A stretch of 11,032 bases of DNA, from positions 1 through 11,032 of the forward strand of contig CALJXB010000414.1 in assembly GCA_937974415.1 (NCBI GenBank), read 5' to 3'. Each line of letters starts with the position of its first letter. The first letter of the stretch is position 1. The notes beneath the pieces are model-generated. The model had not been told where the DNA came from. It saw only the letters and a program-made list of their open reading frames with translations, and made no database searches. The position numbers and the translations under genes are program-made. Below are positions 1 to 5,142 of the stretch, in pieces. Source of the stretch: an uncultured Kiloniellales bacterium (GTDB lineage: Bacteria > Pseudomonadota > Alphaproteobacteria > Kiloniellales > JAKSDN01).

Positions 1-198
1 GCTGCTTGGCCTACCTGTGCGCTCTGGACTCATAGACGAAACTCCGTCGTGCGCTCTCTCTTGCGCTCTCTCGTGCCCGCGGGCTGGAAGTCGTGTTATA
101 GTAGACAAGGGCCGTTTAAAAACTGCTAAGTCCAATAGTTAAAACAATCTTTTCGGTTTACGGAGGGTCCGTTAACGGCCGCCGCCGGCGGCGCCTTT
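1..198. other. non-coding left edge with AT-rich patch
   Basis: I see no convincing gene here. Two copies of TGCGCTCTCTC lie almost in tandem at 50-60 and 62-72. Bases 95-165 are much richer in A and T than the rest and could hold a promoter for a gene beyond the left edge on the minus strand, but no -35/-10 pair stands out. A GC-rich dyad at 180-193 followed by TTTT at 196-199 could end a plus-strand transcript. Its arms meet with almost no loop, so it is a weak terminator candidate. Confidence 0.4.
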
Positions 199-699
199 TC
201 AGGTCCAGCCGAAGAAGGGGTGCTGGACCCGATAGCGGGCATTGGGACTGACGCACTGACGGGCCAGCCGCCGCGCCGGATCCAACACGATCGGCGCGCG
301 CAGGTTGACGCTCATGGCCATGCCGTCGCCGTCGGGCTTCGGCCGGACGGTGACGACCAGCAGGAACACGGCCTCGTCGAACGGGATGCCGGCCGTCCCG
401 GCGATCTCCATCAGGTCTTCGTCGGCGATCGGGCGGCTCGTCTCGGGAATCGGTGTCACGATCAGAACCGGCCCTTGGTCTTCGACCGAACGCAGCAGCT
501 TGAACTGGGCGAGGACCGGGTCCGCCACATCGGCCAGCAGGAAGTCGTGGTGGTCCGGGAAACCCAGCGGGCCTTTGGGCATGTGGACGGGCAGGCCCCG
601 AGCGGCGGCGCGACGGCCCGGCCGCAGGGGTACGACGACGCCGTCGCGCGGCGTCGGACCGTCTTGGGAAGCAGCAGGTGGGCCGGCGTCGGCGGGCAT
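199..699 (-). CDS. fliW: flagellar assembly factor FliW
   Basis: FliW is a small cytoplasmic protein that binds CsrA, and in other bacteria flagellin, so that flagellin translation is released only when export proceeds. The 166-residue product shows the family pattern in order: MPKGPLGFPDHHDF (40-53), a central FKLLRSVEDQGPVLIVTPI (66-84), DEDL (93-96), VTVRP (116-120), NLRAPIV (132-138) and RQCVSPNARYRVQHPFF at the C-terminus (147-163). The core is full length. The first 25 or so residues match nothing I know, so the ATG at 699 is the longest option; upstream of it there is only a weak GGGA. Transcription runs leftward, away from the rest of the flagellar genes, and a 24-bp palindrome lies 36 bases before the start. 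Its expected partner, csrA, is at 7291-7569. The identification rests on motif recognition and is quite firm; the start is not. Confidence 0.88.
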   Translation of the reverse strand: MPADAGPPAASQDGPTPRDGVVVPLRPGRRAAARGLPVHMPKGPLGFPDHHDFLLADVADPVLAQFKLLRSVEDQGPVLIVTPIPETSRPIADEDLMEIAGTAGIPFDEAVFLLVVTVRPKPDGDGMAMSVNLRAPIVLDPARRLARQCVSPNARYRVQHPFFGWT

Positions 700-734
700 G
701 ACTCGGGTCCCGGGCCTAGGCCACGCGGCCGCTG

Positions 735-758
735 CAGGCCGCTCGATCGAGCGGCCTG
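735..758. promoter_or_regulatory. perfect 24-bp palindrome upstream of fliW
   Basis: Twelve bases (735-746, beginning CAGGCCGCTC) are followed directly by their exact reverse complement (747-758), with no mismatch. The centre is CGATCG. It sits 36 bases before the fliW start on the minus strand, so it could be an operator for a dimeric regulator or form a hairpin in the fliW leader. No T-run follows it on either strand, so it is not an intrinsic terminator. The function is inferred only from position and symmetry. Confidence 0.5.
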
Positions 759-1111
759 GCGTTGCGGGCCGTCACCGGGCCGGAAGGGTCTCTGCGCGTC
801 AGCGCCATTTCCATCTGCTTGAAATACTTCGTCTTTTGTTATTCCGGGAAATCGCGGGCGAAATCCCCGCGGCCTCCAAGCGGACAGTTAAACCATTGAT
901 GGCTTTATATTTTCTGAACAAAGCGAGAGGCGGGCGACCGCGAGCTGCGGCGCTGGGCGCGCCTGGCACAGGCACGCTGCGGGGGGCGATTGCCGATCCG
1001 CCTGGAACGGGCCGGCCGCCACCCGTGAGGGCGGGCCCAGGGCCGGGCCGTAGGGGCGGCTTTCTCGGTGGCGGGCCCGGCTGGGAAAGCCGGCTCAAGA
1101 GAGGGCGGAAA

Positions 1112-1147
1112 GCGGCGAAATACTGCGATTCGCCGCGCCGTATCGGC
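1112..1147. other. two consecutive hairpins in the dksA upstream region
   Basis: GCGGCGAA (1112-1119) pairs perfectly with TTCGCCGC (1129-1136) around a 9-base loop. It is followed at once by GCCG-TAT-CGGC (1137-1147). No T-run follows, so a simple terminator is unlikely. The pair ends about 70 bases before the dksA start and may lie in its promoter or leader, or form part of a small RNA. Confidence 0.35.
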
Positions 1148-1205
1148 GCCAAATTTAGGGTTAGTCTAAATTATCCTTGTATTTCAATAGTATGACAATT
1201 TCCCC

Positions 1206-1211
1206 AGGAGG
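1206..1211 (+). promoter_or_regulatory. consensus ribosome binding site, dksA
   Basis: AGGAGG lies 7 bases before the ATG at 1219 and is the main reason to prefer that start. The only other internal candidate, the ATG at 1303, has just GAGGCAAGGG directly against it. Confidence 0.6.
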
Positions 1212-1218
1212 CACAGAG

Positions 1219-1902
1219 ATGCTTGCTCTCGGACTCGAAATTCATATACTCCCGGCCTCAAACCCGCTGTGTCTTGATGTTGTGTCACGTGTGAGGCAAG
1301 GGATGGCTCCAAAGAAGCAGAGTCCGGCAAGCAGGAAGCAAGGGACTGCCCGGAAGAGGCAAACGAAGACTCCAGCAAAGAAGACCGCCGCCCCGAAGAA
1401 GAAAGCGGCGGCTGCAAAGCCGAAATCAGCCACCGCGAAAAAACCGGCGCCGGCCCGCAAGAAGGCGAGGAGCGCTCAGAAGAGGAAGCCCGTGTCGAGA
1501 GTCAACAGATATCGCCCGAGCGAGGGCGAGGCTTTCATGAATGACCGCATGACCGAGTATTTTCGCGGTAAGCTCCTGCAATGGCGCTCGGATCTGCTCC
1601 AAGAGTCCTCGGAGACCCTGGTGCACCTGCAGGAAAGCAGCTCGGCGGAGCCCGATCTTGCCGATCGGGCGTCCCTGGAGACCGATCGTTCCCTCGAACT
1701 GCGGACCCGGGACCGGGAGCGCAAGCTCCTGTCCAAGATCGACGCCGCCCTGGCGCGCATCGAAGACGGCACCTATGGCTATTGTGAAGAGACCATGGAG
1801 CCGATCGCCATCCGACGCCTGGAAGCGCGGCCCATTGCCACGCTGTCCATCGAGGCCCAGGAGCGCCACGAGCGCATGGAGCGGACCCATCGCGAAGAGT
1901 GA
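1219..1902 (+). CDS. dksA: RNA polymerase-binding transcription factor DksA, alphaproteobacterial type
   Basis: DksA enters the RNA polymerase secondary channel and, with ppGpp, represses stable-RNA promoters and activates others. Counting from the ATG at 1219 (227 residues), residues 1-28 are non-basic. Residues 29-95 form a Lys/Ala/Pro-rich, histone-like tail. The coiled coil follows, with the tip motif DLADRA (146-151) that carries the two functional Asp and the Ala of E. coli DksA, then SLELRTRDRERKLLSKI. The C-terminal globular part begins YGYCEETMEP. Of the four zinc-finger cysteines only the first (C189) remains; the others are T192, S210 and A213. This resembles the cysteine-poor DksA of Rhodobacter and relatives. 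The protein is longer than the usual ~150 residues because of the tail. A strong terminator follows. DksA genes lie near flagellar genes in several alphaproteobacteria. The function is firm. The start is uncertain because the first 28 codons have low third-position GC; 1303 is the alternative. Confidence 0.9.
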   Translation: MLALGLEIHILPASNPLCLDVVSRVRQGMAPKKQSPASRKQGTARKRQTKTPAKKTAAPKKKAAAAKPKSATAKKPAPARKKARSAQKRKPVSRVNRYRPSEGEAFMNDRMTEYFRGKLLQWRSDLLQESSETLVHLQESSSAEPDLADRASLETDRSLELRTRDRERKLLSKIDAALARIEDGTYGYCEETMEPIAIRRLEARPIATLSIEAQERHERMERTHREE

Positions 1903-1933
1903 CCGTCTAGACGGCGCTCGGTTAGGGACGGCG

Positions 1934-1977
1934 CCGGCCCGCCACGCGTGATCTCGCGGGCGGGCCGGTCGGTTTTT
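1934..1977 (+). terminator. intrinsic terminator of dksA
   Basis: A perfect 10-bp GC stem (CCGGCCCGCC at 1934-1943 with GGCGGGCCGG at 1959-1968) is extended inside by CGCG/CGCG around the loop TGATCT. TTTTT follows at 1973-1977, starting four bases past the stem. It lies 32 bases after the dksA stop, so dksA is probably transcribed separately from the next gene. Confidence 0.8.
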
Positions 1978-2098
1978 GCGGCCAGGCATTGCGAGCGGCC
2001 GGATGTCCGATCGTTCGGATCCATAGCGGACCGTTGCCGCGTGGCGAACAAAATCGACAGGACGCGTCCATTTTCCGATTGTCATCGCAGGTGGCAGA

Positions 2099-2113
2099 CG
2101 CGAAGACTTCGCG
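2099..2113. promoter_or_regulatory. 15-bp palindrome upstream of the dddP-like gene
   Basis: CGCGAAG and CTTCGCG face each other around a single A. The element ends 30 bases before the ATG at 2144, where an operator or a short leader hairpin would lie. No clear -35/-10 pair is visible next to it. The regulatory role is inferred from position only. Confidence 0.35.
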
Positions 2114-2143
2114 CGTAAGAGATATCGCAGAGGGACCAGCGAC

Positions 2144-3409
2144 ATGCCGATCCAAAGCGTCGCTTCGCAGACCGTCGCCAAGCGGTCCGTCGCCAACCGG
2201 GCGCGCCAGCATGGCGCCATGGAATACAGTGAGCCGCCGGTCGACCTGGATCAGGTGCGTCTCTACCGCCTCGGTCGCATCCGCGAGGAGCTGAAGAAGC
2301 GCGATTATGGCGCCGCGCTGTTTTTCAACCAGATCACCACTCGCTACGCCTGCGACGCGACCAACATGCAGGTCTGGTGTTCCCACTACGAAACGCGCTG
2401 CCTCTTCGTGGCCGCCGACGGGCCGACGGTGCTGTTCGACTACGCCAACCACCCCCATTTGGCCGAGGGCCTGCCCACGGTGGACGAATACCGGGCCATC
2501 ACCGGCTTCTACTACTTCACCGCCGGGCCCCGTGCCGAGGAGCGGGCGCTCCTCTTCGCCGACCAGATCGCCGACCTCATGGCCAAGCACGGCGCCGGCA
2601 ACAGGCGCCTGGCGGTCGATCACCTGTCCCATCTCGGCGTCGACGCGATCCGCGCCCACGGCATCGAGGTGGTGAACGGCGAAGAGGTCGCGGAGCAGGC
2701 CCGCGCGATCAAATCGCCCGAGGAGCTCCAACTGATGCGGGCCTCGATCGCGGTCTGCGAGACCGCCATGGCGGACATGCGCGCCGCCCTCGAGCCCGGC
2801 ATCACCGAAAACGCCCTTTGGGCCAAGCTGCACGAGACCAACATCCGCCTCGGCGGCGAGTGGATCGAAACCCGGCTGCTGTCCTCGGGCCCGCGCACCA
2901 ACCCCTGGTTCCGGGAATGCTCCATGCGGCCCATCGAGGCGGGCGACCTGGTGAGCTTCGACACCGATCTGATTGGCCCCTACGGCTATTGCGCCGATAT
3001 CTCGCGGGCCTGGGTGTGCGGCGCCAAGCCGAGCGACGAGCAGCGCCGGCTCTACGCCCTCGCCTACGAGCAGATTCAGCACAACAAGTCGCTCCTCAAG
3101 GCCGGGAGGACCTTCCGCGAGGTCTCGGAGCAGGCCTGGCCGATCCCCGAGGATTGTCTGTCGAACCGCTACGGCAGCCTGATGCACGGCGTCGGCCTGG
3201 CCGACGAGTACCCCTCCTTCAAACATTGGGTCGATTATCCGGCGCGAGGCTACGATGGGGTGCTCGAGGCCGGCATGACGCTCTGCGTGGAGTCCTTCAT
3301 CGGCGTCGAGGGCGGCCGCGAGGGCGTCAAGCTGGAGGAGCAGGTCTTGGTCACCGAGGACGGCATCGAGCAGCTCTCCGGCTATCCACTCGAGGAAGAC
3401 TGGCTCTAA
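2144..3409 (+). CDS. dddP: DddP-like DMSP lyase, peptidase M24 family
   Basis: DddP cleaves dimethylsulfoniopropionate to dimethyl sulfide and acrylate using a two-iron centre on a creatinase/aminopeptidase-P (M24) fold. The 421-residue product has an N-terminal creatinase-like part and a C-terminal pita-bread domain starting near 190. Numbering here, with the equivalents I recall from Ruegeria lacuscaerulensis DddP: D273, D275, D285 (D295, D297, D307), H348 (H371), E383 (E406) and E398 (E421) as iron ligands; D354 (D377) as catalytic base; Y343 (Y366) and W78 (W95) at the substrate. Spacings between the metal ligands match exactly except for one residue between D285 and H348. The first Asp pair is D-x-D in FDTD, as in DddP. 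AGAGGGA sits 8 bases before the ATG at 2144, whereas the internal ATG at 2219 has no such site. The gene stands alone between a terminator and fliL. A related M24 protein with another substrate is possible, because non-lyase relatives share much of this site. Confidence 0.75.
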   Translation: MPIQSVASQTVAKRSVANRARQHGAMEYSEPPVDLDQVRLYRLGRIREELKKRDYGAALFFNQITTRYACDATNMQVWCSHYETRCLFVAADGPTVLFDYANHPHLAEGLPTVDEYRAITGFYYFTAGPRAEERALLFADQIADLMAKHGAGNRRLAVDHLSHLGVDAIRAHGIEVVNGEEVAEQARAIKSPEELQLMRASIAVCETAMADMRAALEPGITENALWAKLHETNIRLGGEWIETRLLSSGPRTNPWFRECSMRPIEAGDLVSFDTDLIGPYGYCADISRAWVCGAKPSDEQRRLYALAYEQIQHNKSLLKAGRTFREVSEQAWPIPEDCLSNRYGSLMHGVGLADEYPSFKHWVDYPARGYDGVLEAGMTLCVESFIGVEGGREGVKLEEQVLVTEDGIEQLSGYPLEEDWL

Positions 3410-3651
3410 ATCCTCCGCAGAGGTCTCGGCCCGAGACGAAACAGCGGCCTGCCTCTGCCTGACCGACAGCCACAGCGTCCCGTCTCGCCACCGGCCGGGC
3501 ACCGGCGAGTTCCGGTTGCAAAGTCCGCCACATCCCCCGCACCGGGACTCCTGCTCAACCAGGTCTTAACGACCGGCGCATAAGCTAGGCCTCGAGGTCC
3601 GGCGAGTCCGACCGGGGACCCGTGGCAAAGGCTGACAGGAGATGCGCGCCT
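3410..3651. other. intergenic region, dddP-like gene to fliL
   Basis: There is no gene here. A short hairpin (GTCTCG at 3423-3428 with CGAGAC at 3432-3437, loop GCC) follows the dddP stop by 13 bases but lacks a T-run, so it is a poor terminator. The fliL ribosome binding site AGGAG is at 3637-3641, inside GACAGGAGATG, which resembles a CsrA-binding site. No promoter could be assigned with confidence. Confidence 0.4.
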
Positions 3652-4197
3652 ATGGCCGAACAGGCAGTTGCCAACGGCACCGTTGAGGGCCCTGGCGGAG
3701 AGGGCACAGCCGAAGCCCGCGCCAAAGGGAATGGGCCGTCGGTCAAGACGTTGGCGTGCCTTGTGCTGCTGCCGGCCCTGCTGCTGGGCGGGCTGGGCGC
3801 GGGCGGGTATGCCCTGGGGTTGTTTGCGCCCCAGCCGTCCCAGGCGCCGGTCCCCGCCAAAGCTGTAGAAAGCGTGCCCTCGACTGCTGCCGCGCCCCTT
3901 TACTACGAACTGCCGGACCTGCTGGTGGAGCTCGAGACCGGCGGCGAGGTGCCGACCCTGCTCAAGATTTCCGCCACTCTGGAGGTGGAGGACGAAGCCA
4001 CCCTCGGACGCCTCAACTCGGTAATGCCCCGGGTCTTGGAGAACTTTCAGGTCTATTTGAGCGAACTCGATCTCGAAGACTTGCAAGGATCGGCCGGCTT
4101 CGATCGCGTGGGCGAAGCGTTGCTGCTTCGGGTGAATGCCTCGATCCGGCCGGCCAATGTCCGGGACGTGCGATTGATGGAAGTGCTGGTCCAATAG
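3652..4197 (+). CDS. fliL: flagellar basal body-associated protein FliL
   Basis: FliL is a single-pass inner-membrane protein whose periplasmic domain surrounds the stator units and supports motor torque. From the ATG at 3652 (181 residues), a short cytoplasmic N-terminus is followed by one membrane segment (about 33-58, VKTLACLVLLPALLLGG onward), a Pro/Ala linker, and the periplasmic FliL domain: YYELPDLLVEL (84-94), LKISATLEVED (104-114), MPRVLENFQVYLSELDLEDLQGSAG (125-149) and a C-terminus ending MEVLVQ. PRV, FQ.YL, the L-x-GSAG turn and the terminal LVQ are the usual family marks, and the length is normal. AGGAG lies 10 bases before this ATG. A GTG at 3622 in the same frame would add ten residues. 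The gene stands between dddP and a CheY-like gene rather than in a fliL-fliM-fliN operon, so it may be an isolated copy. Confidence 0.9.
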   Translation: MAEQAVANGTVEGPGGEGTAEARAKGNGPSVKTLACLVLLPALLLGGLGAGGYALGLFAPQPSQAPVPAKAVESVPSTAAAPLYYELPDLLVELETGGEVPTLLKISATLEVEDEATLGRLNSVMPRVLENFQVYLSELDLEDLQGSAGFDRVGEALLLRVNASIRPANVRDVRLMEVLVQ

Positions 4198-4240
4198 GGC
4201 GGGTCTAGGGCGCCGCCGAAGTCTTGTTGACGCTAGAAAA

Positions 4241-4256
4241 TGGCCAAGTTGTTGCC
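4241..4256 (+). promoter_or_regulatory. candidate sigma-54 (-24/-12) promoter of the CheY-like gene
   Basis: TGGCCAAGTTGTTGCC matches the RpoN consensus TGGCAC-N5-TTGC at TGGC and TTGC. The invariant GG (4242-4243) and GC (4254-4255) are separated by exactly 10 bases. Transcription would start near 4267, about 93 bases before the ATG at 4360. The same bases form part of an imperfect 19-bp palindrome (4240-4258). A sigma-70 reading is also possible (TTGTTG 4249-4254, TATAGC 4273-4278, 18-bp spacer). Sigma-54 control of flagellar and chemotaxis genes is common, but no rpoN or activator gene is in the window. Confidence 0.4.
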
Positions 4257-4359
4257 ATATTAATAGATTAATTATAGCGTATTAGGATGTATTCTTTAGA
4301 TTCTAACTTAGTCTGATGAGAGCCGCTCGCGGCGGGGGCGTCCGGCCAAGGAGTACGCC

Positions 4360-4749
4360 ATGGGCGCGGTCGATCTGAACATACCGGTTCTGATCGTGGA
4401 CGACTACAAGACCATGCTGAGGACCATGGGCATCCTGCTCAAGAGGCTGGGCTTCGAGAACGTCGACGAAGCCAGCGACGGTCACGAGGCGCTCGAGAAG
4501 CTCCTGGACCGGCCCTACAGCCTGGTTATCTCGGGCTGGGACATGCAGCCCATGAGCGGCCTGGACTTGATCCGCCAGATGCGCGCCAATGCGAGCCTCG
4601 ATACGGTACACGTGGTCATGGTCTCGGCCGAGAATGGCGACGAAAACGTTACCGCCGCCAAGCGGGCGGGGGCCGCCGAATACATCGTTAAGCCGTTCTG
4701 CGCCTCGGCCTTGAAGGCTAGACTTATGCCCATCCTCGGCCGGTTTTAG
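4360..4749 (+). CDS. CheY-like single-domain response regulator lacking the phosphoacceptor Asp
   Basis: This 129-residue protein is one receiver domain with no output domain, like the chemotaxis protein CheY that switches flagellar rotation. The acid pair D14-D15, the Ser after beta-4 (S89 in VMVSAE) and the Lys-Pro of beta-5 (K111 in VKPF) are present. The beta-3 segment reads LVISGWDMQPMSGLDL, where the family has SDWNM or SDWDM, so G59 (codon GGC) sits exactly where the phosphorylated Asp should be. D61, two residues on, is not in the acceptor position. One A-to-G change in a GAC codon would give this. The domain is otherwise well conserved, which suggests selection for a receiver working without phosphorylation, although recent inactivation or a sequencing error cannot be excluded. 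AAGGAG lies 6 bases before the ATG. The AT-rich upstream region carries a sigma-54-like site. Neighbours are fliL and an exported repeat protein. Confidence 0.85.
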   Translation: MGAVDLNIPVLIVDDYKTMLRTMGILLKRLGFENVDEASDGHEALEKLLDRPYSLVISGWDMQPMSGLDLIRQMRANASLDTVHVVMVSAENGDENVTAAKRAGAAEYIVKPFCASALKARLMPILGRF

Positions 4750-5130
4750 GCCGCGCCTGCCGCAGCCGCGCTACCGAGCCCGGCGCCGTCCTCCCGCAAT
4801 GCCGTCTTCCCCGAGTCGCACGACTCGACCCTCCGGGCCGTCCCCTGCCCTGGCCGGCGTCCCCTTCGCCGAAGGCTGAGCGCGACTTTTTATCCCCACC
4901 GAAGCTGCCGCCGGATGCCGGCAATCCCCGGAAAAGCCTCGCTTCGCGGCCGTGAAGTGCGGTCCCGCAGCCTCGACGGCCGCCCGCCACGCCCCGGAGG
5001 TCGTTGACCAGGGGACCGGAGCGGATTAGCAAGAAGGCACGTGAGCCGGCGACGGCCACTGTTTGCTCCGTGGGCAGAGGCGGGACCGGGCTTTGGCGGA
5101 CGGACTGGTTTCGACCTTGCCGGCCGAAAC
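4750..5130. other. intergenic region after the CheY-like gene
   Basis: About 380 bases hold no convincing gene; the open frames on both strands have low-complexity Arg/Gly/Pro translations. A compact palindrome, CGAGTCG-CA-CGACTCG (4812-4827), may form a hairpin. A second hairpin (CCTTC at 4863-4867 with GAAGG at 4871-4875) precedes TTTTT at 4887-4891, but 11 bases separate stem and T-run, so it is only a weak terminator candidate for the CheY-like gene. Confidence 0.4.
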
Positions 5131-5137
5131 GGAGGAG
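5131..5137 (+). promoter_or_regulatory. ribosome binding site that fixes the start of the FxWP-repeat protein
   Basis: GGAGGAG lies 5 bases before the ATG at 5143. That ATG is followed at once by a clear signal peptide, which rules out the open frame extending back to 5041 as part of the protein. Confidence 0.75.
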
Positions 5138-5142
5138 TGTTG

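Larger units (their letters stand above)
700..1205. other. long intergenic region between fliW and dksA
   Basis: About 500 bases carry no convincing gene. Open frames on both strands here have arginine/proline/glycine-rich translations typical of GC-rich non-coding DNA. Contents seen: a perfect palindrome near the fliW start (735-758); AT-rich patches around 825-845 and 890-920; a very GC-rich stretch (about 1005-1095) with repeated GGGCCC-type motifs and a 6-bp hairpin (1077-1082 with 1088-1093); two consecutive hairpins (1112-1147); and an AT-rich stretch from 1150 that probably contains the dksA promoter. Confidence 0.6.

Noticed and set aside
716..814. 32-codon minus-strand open frame ending just before fliW (MEMALTRRD...)
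   Set aside because: It could be a leader peptide, but it has no good ribosome site, it reads through the 24-bp palindrome, and it is too short to support.
799..1152. 117-codon minus-strand open frame in the fliW-dksA gap
   Set aside because: Pro/Arg/Gly-rich translation with no recognisable motif, and no ribosome site.
305..1195. Long plus-strand open frame covering fliW and the gap to dksA
   Set aside because: It runs antisense through the clear FliW motifs and continues into low-complexity Arg/Pro/Gly sequence without a ribosome site.
1922..3502. 526-codon open frame on the minus strand opposite the dddP-like gene
   Set aside because: It is an antisense shadow of a GC-rich gene. Its translation is rich in Gly/Ala/Asp/His with no family pattern, while the plus strand has complete catalytic motifs.
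4260..4271. Paired TTAA boxes before the CheY-like gene as a CtrA site
   Set aside because: The CtrA consensus needs TTAA-N7-TTAA; here the gap is 4 bases.
5041..5142. Upstream start of the exported protein at 5041
   Set aside because: It would bury the signal peptide 34 residues inside; the ATG at 5143 has GGAGGAG at the right distance.
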